DNA from: Edaphochlamys debaryana
Taxonomy: Eukaryota > Chlorophyta > Chlorophyceae > Chlamydomonadales
NCBI GenBank assembly: GCA_016858145.1
Contig: JAEHOE010000154.1
Span: 219,521-283,520 of the forward strand
DNA: 64,000 bases
Reading direction: 5' to 3'
Positions 55,316 through 64,000 of the stretch are shown in pieces. The notes under the pieces are model-generated. The model had not been told where the DNA came from. It searched no databases and saw nothing but the letters and a program-made list of their open reading frames with translations. Positions within the stretch are counted from its first letter, which is position 1. Each line of letters begins with the position of its first letter. A program made the position numbers and the translations under genes.

Positions 55316-57774
55316 TCAGCGGAAGGCTTTCGCCGGGTAGTCGCCCTCGGCCGCGATGATGGCTGGGAGCGTGACAGCGTAGAGGCGCTTCGTGGCGGCC
55401 ATGGCCCACTCCGGGGTGAGCATGCTGTAGAACAGCCGCTCCAGCTCCTCCTGGTAGATCGAGAGGTCATCGTCCTCCTTGGGCGGGTGGCGGTTGATGA
55501 ACTTCTGGAAGGCAGTGCACACGATGGCGTGGCTGCCCTCGATGATGTTGTGCATGTCCCCGCTGTAGGGGGGAATGTCGGTGCTCTCCACCCCCTTGAA
55601 CTCGGGGGACCGCCACACCGCGTTGTGGATGCTTGCGTTGTCGAGGGACAGCACCACCGGGGTCACCTTGATCTTGTCCCGGCGGTGCTTGTTGAGGTTG
55701 TCGACCTTGCCTACAGCCTCCAGTAGGCCTCGATGTTGAAGTCGGTGGCCTCCTCCCCCGTTGCCGCCAAGGCCGGCCTCTCACCCTCTCCGCCCCCCGC
55801 TGCCCCTCGCCCCCCCTCATCTCCCTCCGCAGCCGCGTCAGGCCCCTCTCCATCCGCAGCGTCCCGCTTCTGCTGCTGCTTGCGCTTGGTCTTCACCTGG
55901 GGAGAGCGGGGAGCAGCAGCGGTTGGGCAGCAGCGTGGGGGCCTTGCAGCCTGGCCAGCGGGCAGCCGCAGACCCCGCTGCGGTGCCGGGGCTACACGGG
56001 GGCCATAACCTCCGGAGCTTCCCTCCGGAGATTGCGGCGATGTATAGTACGCTCAACCCGCCTCTGAGGGGGGACGCACGGTACGGAGCCGGCTATCTGG
56101 CATCTGTCGTGCGGCTGTGCTCTACACCTCACGCCGCACTCGGTCTCAGACAGCATCGCCGCTGCGGCGGCGGAGGCAGCCGCCGCCGCTGGCCTCCTCA
56201 CCAAGCGGCAGCCACGAGGCGCTTCCCAGCAACCCCTCAAGCGGCGTGGGCGCCCTCCCAAGCAACAAGCCAGCCCAGCCCCCCCCGGCCTGCTGCCGTG
56301 TTTCAGCTGCTGGTTCCATGGCCCGCGCAGCTGCAGTGCACCGGCGCGCCGTGCCTTCGGGGTGCTATGCAACGTTGTGGGCACCTCAGCCACGATTGTG
56401 TGGGAAGCACGGCCTATCAGGGGCGTGGGGCCTTTTGACTTCATGGTGGAGGGCAGAACCAGCAGGGAAGCGGCAGGTGGGGCCGGGCCCAAGACTTGGA
56501 GGCTTGTGGTGGAGGTGGACGGGAGGCAGCACTCGGCAAACACGGGGGGCTGGGGCGAGAGCCCAGCAGATCAGCGGGCGCGCGACAGGGGGAAGGAGGA
56601 GGCTGCCCTAGGGTGTGGCATTCACTTTGTGCGGCTGCACGCTTATGACTGGCGTGCGGTTGTTGAGGAGGGGCTGGGTGAGGCACGTTCCCTCCGCCCC
56701 GCACGCAATGCACTGCAGCCCCTTCTACTTTGGCCTCCCCGCCCCCGCCCCCCGCCCCACCATGTACTCGTGCTCCGGCGTGTAGCCCTTGCCCTTGGTG
56801 CCGGTCACGAACTTGATGTAGACGGCACCAACAAGCGGGCTGACGGCTGAGTAGAAGACGATCTTGCCCTTGTTGCGGTGGTCGTTCTGGCGGATGTCGG
56901 GTTGCATCAATGAGGACGGGTGGAACTTGCCCGCAGTCCAGCAGTACTCGTCTGTGCTGTCAATCTCAACGGACTTCATGTCGGCGTAGAGGTGGCGGAG
57001 GGCTCGTGCTGACAGCCACATCTTGTCGTAGTCTCTTTATTCTTGGTGGGGCAGGGGGGCAAAGGCACCTTGCCGTCGTCGTAGCCGGGAACAGAGACGA
57101 GGCGCACGCCGGGGGCGTTGTGCTTGACCCCCAGCACCTCCCACCGGCACGACATGTGGTGGCGAGCGTCCATTTGCTTCTTGTGTGAGGGCTCTCCGGT
57201 GCTCAATTAGCAGCTTCTTCTTGAAGTGCGGGTCGGCCTCGTGCATGTTGCGCCACAGGGTGTCGGTCGAGGGCGGTTTCCCGCCCCCGGGCGGCGGGGT
57301 GGCCAGGACCCGCGCCACGGTTGGGTGGTTGGCAATCTCGTCCAGGTCATGGAACGGCTTCCGTGACTCAGCGCGTGCCTCCACCACGTCAAGGCATTTC
57401 TGCACGTCTGCCTTCGAGATCTTGCGGCGCCGACCAGTGGAGATGCCAGGGAAGACCGTGCCGTGGGCAAGGAAGTGGGCGCATTGGCTCCGCATCCACT
57501 TGAAGGCAGCAGCTGGGGTTGCCCAGGCAGGAAGCACGGGCTTGGTCTTGCCCCACAGCCGCTTGCCGGGGCCGCTCACGAGCAGCTTCAAGAGCTCGTA
57601 GGCTTGCGGCCCCCACTTCTTGCCCAGCTTGCGGCCGCCGCCGCCGCGGCCGAACAGCGCCAGGCAGGCGATGACGGCCAAGAGCTTCCCCAGGATGACG
57701 CCATCCAGCTCTGTCGCTGACAGCTCGTCGCCAAAGTTCAATTCAAGTACGGATCCAAGATCCAGATCCGCCAT
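55316..57774 (-). pseudogene. DDE transposase, unit 2 copy (frameshifted)
   Basis: Same two-exon layout as unit 1. Exon 1 has a one-base insertion near 57178 and a compensating one-base deletion near 57034. Exon 2 has a one-base deletion near 55711 that separates the acidic insert from the LDNASIH block. These may be real decay or residual sequencing error, because they sit in short runs and the rest is essentially identical to unit 1. Confidence 0.8.
56040..56785 (+). pseudogene. AT-hook/PD-(D/E)XK nuclease, unit 2 copy (frameshifted)
   Basis: Homologous to the unit 1 frame. One extra G in the run near 56067-56072 breaks the 5' part, and an extra A near 56708 breaks the C-terminal part. The nuclease core (FDFMVEGR to RLHAYDW) is open, and the TTT reading that joins AT-hook and core is present. 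Confidence 0.6.
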
Positions 57775-59790
57775 GCCTGTGGAGGGGTTGGGAGGGGGAG
57801 GCGGGGCGGGGTCAGTGGGGGGTGCGCGGGCAGGGCGGGGTGCGTGCCGGGACGCGTCGGGCGGGGCAGGCAGGCGAAACCCTCCGTAACCTGCGATTTG
57901 GCGGGATCTGCCCATAGTACGGCCCTTCACTATGACGCAAAATGGTCGGGGATTTTGGCAAGACCCCCCGTTGGTTACTGGCCTGGACCGATTTATTCCC
58001 TATCGATTGGGCCGCCGCCCGCCCCGCCTCGTGCTCTGTACTTGACGAACAAGCCCCCAATCATCTTGCTCGCGGGGCGCCGCCGAGCTGAGTTGCTTTG
58101 GCCAGCCTTGCATTGCATTGTGCACTTTTCAGCAAGCTCTATGGCGCTGCGCAGGGGCGCTGAGCTGCCGTCGGGGTGGGGCAAGCGGGCCATGGGATGT
58201 GAGGCGTTTGGCCGACCCTCCACGGCCTTACTGAGCTGGACCCACTATAACTCATAGCTGTTCCCTGAGGGCTAACAGTCACAGCGACAACCATGAAACG
58301 CGGCTTGCTCTGCGCGGGGTCGTACGGCACCCATGCAAGTAAGGCTCGCTCACCCCTCCCGTGGTGCACGCTCGTGTGCTAAACTTTCGGCTTGCACCCC
58401 TGCCCTCAATGCTTTGCGGTATACTGTATAGACCCCTCTAGCACCCTATCACGCCCGGACTGTCGTCTCGCATGCTGGCGCTAGCAGCGCTACTGCCGCA
58501 GACCGGCCTTGGAACGGCCATTGGTGCACACTGTAGCGGTCACTGGCGTACCAGCACACGCTCTAGCTACTTTCCTGGCACCAAGCTCGTCAAGAGGGCT
58601 TCGGGTGGTGAGTTGATCGGCGGAATGTAGCGGGGGTTGTGGTGTCGCGGGCGAGCGAGCATCAAGGTTGCCGGGGGGCGGGGCACGAAATCCCGGGCAT
58701 TTTGCGGCTAAGGGAAGGGACGGTCCGTTTCCGGGAGCCCTGGTGCGCCATAGCGGCGAGCCCGCGATCCGCGCGGCAAAGTTTACTATGTTGGGTCACA
58801 GCTACAGCGCCACGGTCATCGGCTGCTCGCAGGTCGCTGGCGTGCCGCAGAGGGGCCCGCGATGCACTCGGTCGCCTTTCCGATAGCGCTCACATCGCCC
58901 CCGGAAGCAGCTGACCAGACCCGTCGCACTTGCCTTCTCGCGTGGCCCTGGTTCCCAGGGTGCGGCGCTACTGGGGTTCGGCCAGGGCGAAATGTGGAGC
59001 TGCCGGAGCCGGCACCGATGGCCTAGCGGATGCCTTCTTACTGCTCACGACACGCAGCCCAAAGTACAGGTGCGTATGAAAGTATAGAGGGGGGGTACTA
59101 TCAGCAAAAAGCGCACTGCCCGGGCCGCAAAAGCCAAGGTCGGCCGACCGGCTTGCAGGCGGCCCGGCGTGTCAAACCCTAAGCCCCCTCCTCCCCGCCC
59201 ACGTGCGCGAGCTACCTGTAGCCACCCCCGCGCCGCAAGCCCGCTCGCAGTTATCATCAGTATGATCAACCCTTGCGAAGCCCCAACACCCACATCAAAA
59301 TGCTGCGTCCTTGCAAAGTCGCGAAGCAAGATGTTCATCGATCGACAATGGGCATGCCCCTGCACCAACATGAACCGCGCCGCTTGCTCATCTGCGGCCC
59401 CCGGCCCCCATAATGCCGCCCACGATATCGAGCATCATAGGAATTATTGAAAGTGCTGGGCGTGCTTCGGGACATGTCCCCAGTCCATGGTGTGAAGCCC
59501 CCATGGGCCGCTCCCTCCCCCAGCCTGCTCCGGTCACTCCTCCCCACACGTGCCCCCATGCAGCGCTCGCCCCATGCTTGCGTCGACGACCCGAATCATA
59601 CAGCGATAGGCCTTCCGCCTTCCGCATGCGTCAACGCCTCCCCCCCCCCCCCCCCTCTTTCCCCTCTCTCCTCTCGCCTCCCTCTTTCTGTCCCCCCCGC
59701 CCTCCCTCCCCCCCCCGCCCTCCCTCCCTCCCTCCTCCCCTAGCTCCAACCCAACCCCCTGTCCGCTTCCCGCTCTGCCCCGCAGGCGCA

Positions 59791-62241
59791 TCAGCGGAAG
59801 GCTTTCGCCGGGTAGTCGCCCTCGGCCGCGATGATGGCTGGGAGCGTGACAGCGTAGAGGCGCTTCGTGGCGGCCATGGCCCACTCCGGGGTGAGCATGC
59901 TGTAGAACAGCCGCTCCAGCTCCTCCTGGTAGATCGAGAGGTCATCGTCCTCCTTGGGCGGGTGGCGGTTGATGAACTTCTGGAAGGCAGTGCACACGAT
60001 GGCGTGGCTGCCCTCGATGATGTTGTGCATGTCCCCGCTGTAGGGGGAATGTCGGTGCTCTCCACCCCCTTGAACTCGGGGGACCGCCACACCGCGTTGT
60101 GGATGCTTGCGTTGTCGAGGGACAGCACCACCGGGGTCACCTTGATCTTGTCCCGGCGGTGCTTGTTGAGGTTGTCGACCTTGCCTAACAGCCTCCAGTA
60201 GGCCTCGATGTTGAAGTCGGTGGCCTCCTCCCCCGTTGCCGCCAAGGCCGGCCTCTCACCCTCTCCGCCCCCCGCTGCCCCTCGCCCCCCCTCATCTCCC
60301 TCCGCAGCCGCGTCAGGCCCCTCTCCATCCGCAGCGTCCCGCTTCTGCTGCTGCTTGCGCTTGGTCTTCACCTGGGGAGAGCGGGGAGCAGCAGCGGTTG
60401 GGCAGCAGCGTGGGGGCCTTGCAGCCTGGCCAGCGGGCAGCCGCAGACCCCGCTGCGGTGCCGGGGCTACACGGGGGCCATAACCTCCGGAGCTTCCCTC
60501 CGGAGATTGCGGCGATGTATAGTACGCTCAACCCGCCTCTGAGGGGGACGCACGGTACGGAGCCGGCTATCTGGCATCTGTCGTGCGGCTGTGCTCTACA
60601 CCTCACGCCGCACTCGGTCTCAGACAGCATCGCCGCTGCGGCGGCGGAGGCAGCCGCCGCCGCTGGCCTCCTCACCAAGCGGCAGCCACGAGGCGCTTCC
60701 CAGCAACCCCTCAAGCGGCGTGGGCGCCCTCCCAAGCAACAAGCCAGCCCAGCCCCCCCCGGCCTGCTGCCGTGTTTCAGCTGCTGGTTCCATGGCCCGC
60801 GCAGCTGCAGTGCACCGGCGCGCCGTGCCTTCGGGGTGCTATGCAACGTTGTGGGCACCTCAGCCACGATTGTGTGGGAAGCACGGCCTATCAGGGGCGT
60901 GGGGCCTTTTGACTTCATGGTGGAGGGCAGAACCAGCAGGGAAGCGGCAGGTGGGGCCGGGCCCAAGACTTGGAGGCTTGTGGTGGAGGTGGACGGGAGG
61001 CAGCACTCGGCAAACACGGGGGGCTGGGGCGAGAGCCCAGCAGATCAGCGGGCGCGCGACAGGGGGAAGGAGGAGGCTGCCCTAGGTGTGGCATTCACTT
61101 TGTGCGGCTGCACGCTTATGACTGGCGTGCGGTTGTTGAGGAGGGGCTGGGTGAGGCACGTTCCCTCCGCCCCGCACGCATGCACTGCAGCCCCTTCTAC
61201 TTTGGCCTCCCCGCCCCCGCCCCCGCCCCACCATGTACTCGTGCTCCGGCGTGTAGCCCTTGCCCTTGGTGCCGGTCACGAACTTGATGTAGACGGCACC
61301 AACAAGCGGGCTGACGGCTGAGTAGAAGACGATCTTGCCCTTGTTGCGGTGGTCGTTCTTGCGGATGTCGGGTTGCATCAATGAGGACGGGTGGAACTTG
61401 CCCGCAGTCCAGCAGTACTCGTCTGTGCTGCTGTCAATCTCAACGGACTTCATGTCGGCGTAGAGGTGGCGGAGGGCTCGTGCTGACAGCCACATCTTGT
61501 CGTAGTCTTCTTTATTCTTGGTGGGGCAGGGGGGCAAGGCACCTTGCCGTCGTCGTAGCGGGAACAGAGACGAGGCGCACGCCGGGGGCGTTGTGCTTGA
61601 CCCCCAGCACCTCCCACCGGCACGACATGTGGTGGCGAGCGTCCATTTGCTCTTGTGTGAGGGCTCTCCGGTGCTCAATTAGCAGCTTCTTCTTGAAGTG
61701 CGGGTCGGCCTCGTGCATGTTGCGCCACAGGGTGTCGGTCGAGGGCGGTTTCCGCCCCCGGGCGGCGGGGTGGCCAGGACCCGCCCACGGTTGGGTGGTT
61801 GGCAATCTCGTCCAGGTCATGGAACGGCTTCCGTGACTCAGCGCGTGCCTCCACCACGTCAAGGCATTTCTGCACGTCTGCCTTCGAGATCTTGCGGCGC
61901 CGACCAGTGGAGATGCCAGGGAAACCGTGCCGTGGGCAAGGAAGTGGGCGCATTGGCTCCGCATCCACTTGAAGGCAGCAGCTGGGGTTGCCCAGGCAGG
62001 AAGCACGGGCTGGTCTTGCCCCACAGCGCTTGCCGGGGCCGCTCACGAGCAGCTTCAAGAGCTCGTAGGCTTGCGGCCCCCACTTCTTGCCCAGCTTGCG
62101 GCCGCCGCCGCCGCGGCCGAACAGCGCCAGGCAGGCGATGACGGCCAAGAGCTTCCCCAGGATGACGCCATCCAGCTCTGTCGCTGACAGCTCGTCGCCA
62201 AAGTTCAATTCAAGTACGGATCCAAGATCCAGATCCGCCAT
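59791..62241 (-). pseudogene. DDE transposase, unit 3 copy (several frameshifts)
   Basis: Start codon at 62241-62239. Exon 1 shows at least seven small indels against unit 1, for example near 61540, 61558, 61752, 61784, 61923, 62010 and 62027, plus an in-frame CTG insertion near 61430. Exon 2 has one G fewer near 60042-60046. The catalytic motifs remain recognisable in pieces. Confidence 0.78.
60514..61256 (+). pseudogene. AT-hook/PD-(D/E)XK nuclease, unit 3 copy (one main frameshift)
   Basis: This copy is open from the start codon through the AT-hook and the nuclease core up to K185-E-E-A-A-L-G, showing that AT-hook and core belong to one frame. One G is then missing near 61084 (CTAGGTG instead of CTAGGGTG), which alters the C-terminal end, and the C-run near 61220 is one base shorter. 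Confidence 0.62.
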
Positions 62242-62391
62242 GCCTGTGGAGGGTTGGGAGGGGGAGGCGGGGCGGGGTCAGTGGGGGTGCGCGGGCAGGG
62301 CGGGGTGCGTGCCGGGACGCGTCGGGCGGGCAGGCAGGCGAAACCCTCCGTAACCTGCGATTTGGCGGGATCTGCCCATAGTACGGCCCTT

Positions 62392-63174
62392 CACTATGAC
62401 GCAAAATGGTCGGGATTTTGGCAAGAACCCCCGTTGGTTACTGGCCTGGACCGATTTATTCCCTATCGATTGGGCCGCCGCCCGCCCCGCCTCGTGCTCT
62501 GTACTTGACGAACAAGCCCCCAATCATCTTGCTCGCGGGGCCCGCCGAGCTGAGTTGCTTTGGCCAGCCTTGCATTGCATTGTGCACTTTTCAGCAAGCT
62601 CTATGGCGCTGCGCAGGGGCGCTGAGCTGCCGTCCGGGGTGGGGCAAGCGGGCCATGGGATGTGAGCGTTTGGCCGACCCTCCACGGCCTTACTGAGCTG
62701 GACCCACTATAACTCATAGCTGTTCCCTGAGGGCTAACAGTCACACAGCGACACCATGAAACGCGGCTGCTCTGCGCGGGGTCGTACGGCACCCATGCAA
62801 GTAAGGCTCGCTCACCCCTCCGTGGTGCACGCTCGTGTGCTAAACTTTCGGCTTGCACCCCCTGCCCTCAATGCTTTGCGGTATACTGTATAGACCCCTC
62901 TAGCACCCTATCACGCCCGGACTGTCGTCTCGCATGCTGGCGCTAGCAGCGCTACTGCCGCAGACCGGCCTTGGAACGGCCATTGGTGCACACTGTAGCG
63001 GTCACTGGCGTACCAGCACACGCTCTAGCTACTTTCCTGGCACCAAGCTCGTCAAGAGGGCTTCGGGTGGTGAGTTGATCGGCGGAATGTAGCGGGGGTT
63101 GTGGTGTCGCGGCGAGCGAGCATCAAGGTTGCCGGGGGGCGGGGCACGAAATCCCGGCATTTTGCGGCTAAGGG
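62392..63174. mobile_element. Array unit 4, truncated after 783 bp
   Basis: Starts with the same CACTATGACGC and follows the unit to GCGGCTAAGGG, where it switches abruptly to unique sequence at 63175. It contains only the noncoding left part of the unit. No inverted repeat or flanking duplication is visible at the break, which suggests a deletion or recombination breakpoint, or an assembly join. Confidence 0.9.
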
Positions 63175-64000
63175 GTAGCTAGAGTACTATACGCACAGCG
63201 CACAAGTACTTGCGTTACATGGTCCTGTGGCGTATCATTCCGCACACAACAGCGACAATCTTGCGCACCTCTTCGCAGTGTGGCCGTCATGACACAGCTC
63301 TATGCATTTTGAGACACGCTCGCTTAATTGTATCGCTGAATTTAACATATGCCGCGGCAGCCAAGTAGTTGTCCACCAAAATTACGCCGCGCTCGCGCAC
63401 AGGCACTGTACCAACCTACTGCTGGCCCATGTCGCATTGTAGAAGAGTAAGACTACCAAATGTGCCAGCGCTATCACGACAAATGTGGGAGAGTTGTGGA
63501 GCTCTTTGGCAGCACCTATGAGCGTCCGTGTTCGTCGGGAGGTCGTCAAGTAGTTCTACTATAGGATTGAGGGTTGGCAGGGTTTGCGCTGACGCGCTCG
63601 GCGCCATCCGGCACGCACACAGGCACCTGCCCGGCGCCATCATCTTCTACAGTTCTCCGACGACGAAAGAGATTAAGTATGAAGCTCTCGGGTGGATGGA
63701 CCACCCGGAGATACACAAGAGGATACATGAGTGGGCAGGGGACCTGTACGCGGTCCGCCGGCGTCCGCCTCACTAAGGCGCAGTCAGCACAGCCACCGTT
63801 AAGCGTGCCGAAGCCCAATCCCTTATCCAAGCACCTGCGGGAGAAGCTTCGCCTGGCGTGACGGTAAGCTGGGTACACAGTCTGAGGGCCACACCAGTCT
63901 GCATTCAAAGCAAGGTTGTACCGTTGGCCGCCGGGCCGTGCTGACACGAACTGCGTGCTACCGCCGCCCAGATGGTCACACAGAAGGCAATGGCAGCAGT
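63175..64000. other. Unique sequence right of the array
   Basis: About 0.8 kb of less GC-biased sequence that does not match the repeat unit. Apart from the weak coding candidate at 63528-63861 nothing is recognised. Confidence 0.5.
63528..63776 (+). CDS. Possible gene fragment, unknown product
   Basis: An open frame whose second half has protein-like composition: GAIIFYSSPTTKEIKYEALG, then WMDHPEIHKRIHEWAGDLYA. It stops at 63774-63776. A neighbouring frame continues with LSVPKPNPLSKHLREKLRLA and stops at 63859-63861. A frameshift, or a splice that I cannot place (the gap is too short for an intron), could join them. No family was recognised and the 5' part may lie in unseen exons. Confidence 0.3.
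   Translation: MFVGRSSSSSTIGLRVGRVCADALGAIRHAHRHLPGAIIFYSSPTTKEIKYEALGWMDHPEIHKRIHEWAGDLYAVRRRPPH

Larger units (their letters stand above)
53467..57927. mobile_element. Array unit 2: DDE transposon with antisense nuclease (4,461 bp)
   Basis: Head-to-tail copy of unit 1, near-identical over its whole length. Differences seen are almost all single-base indels, such as one A fewer in GCTAACTTTC near 53918, one C more in ACACCCCACATC near 54820 and one A fewer in GCCTACAGCC near 55710. A rare substitution is TTCTGGCGG for TTCTTGCGG near 56888. Confidence 0.92.
57928..62391. mobile_element. Array unit 3: DDE transposon with antisense nuclease (4,464 bp)
   Basis: Third full head-to-tail copy. 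It has the highest density of one-base indels, mostly in its right part. Confidence 0.92.

Overview
The window is nuclear DNA of a very GC-rich green alga of the Chlamydomonas/Volvox group (Chlamydomonadales). The reasons are strong third-position GC bias, many short exons split by 100-600 bp introns with G|GTGAGT or GTGCGT donors and (C)nGCAG acceptors, TGTAA-type polyadenylation words after some genes, and proteins with Ala/Gly/Pro/Ser-rich linkers. The species cannot be fixed from sequence alone.

Layout, left to right: (1) 1-2445 (+), the 3' exons of a Ser/Pro/Ala-rich protein of unknown function. (2) 5652-24831 (+), one giant gene that I resolve into 51 exons (2,283 codons plus stop). It encodes a multipass membrane protein with a central run of PAS-type domains, of the algal 'Tiny macrocysts protein B (TmcB)-like' family. 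The frame closes across all 50 introns; three of these use a GC donor. (3) 27238-32649 (+), a 14-exon golgin-84-like coiled-coil protein with a C-terminal membrane anchor. (4) 33828-40722 (-), an 18-exon PDE12-like endonuclease/exonuclease/phosphatase-fold phosphodiesterase/deadenylase with an N-terminal organelle-targeting-like extension. (5) 41142-43751 (+), sterol C-24 methyltransferase (SMT1/ERG6), divergent from gene 4 across about 420 bp. (6) 46902-47688 (+), a small gene with a transit-like N-terminus, a 7-residue Ala/Ser/Lys repeat and a HEPN-like RNKIAH motif.

From 49010 to 63174 the window becomes a head-to-tail array: three full copies of a 4.46 kb unit plus a 783 bp partial fourth copy. 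Each full unit carries on the minus strand a two-exon DDE transposase (LDNASIH and PPYSGDMHNIIE motifs, IS630-Tc1-mariner type). On the plus strand, within the transposase intron, lies an antisense reading frame for an AT-hook plus PD-(D/E)XK (Vsr/DUF559-like) nuclease. Every copy of that frame has at least one single-base indel, but the majority reading at three indel sites that I compared gives one open 247-residue frame. This transposase/antisense-nuclease pair is the most unusual system in the window. After the array (63175-64000) there is unique sequence with one weak coding candidate.

The cellular genes look like ordinary, mutually unrelated housekeeping or sensor genes: environmental sensing (TmcB-like), Golgi tethering, RNA end processing and sterol synthesis. 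No rRNA or CRISPR was recognised, and no tRNA was noticed by eye. Long ORFs opposite or out of frame with the genes above are shadows created by high GC content.
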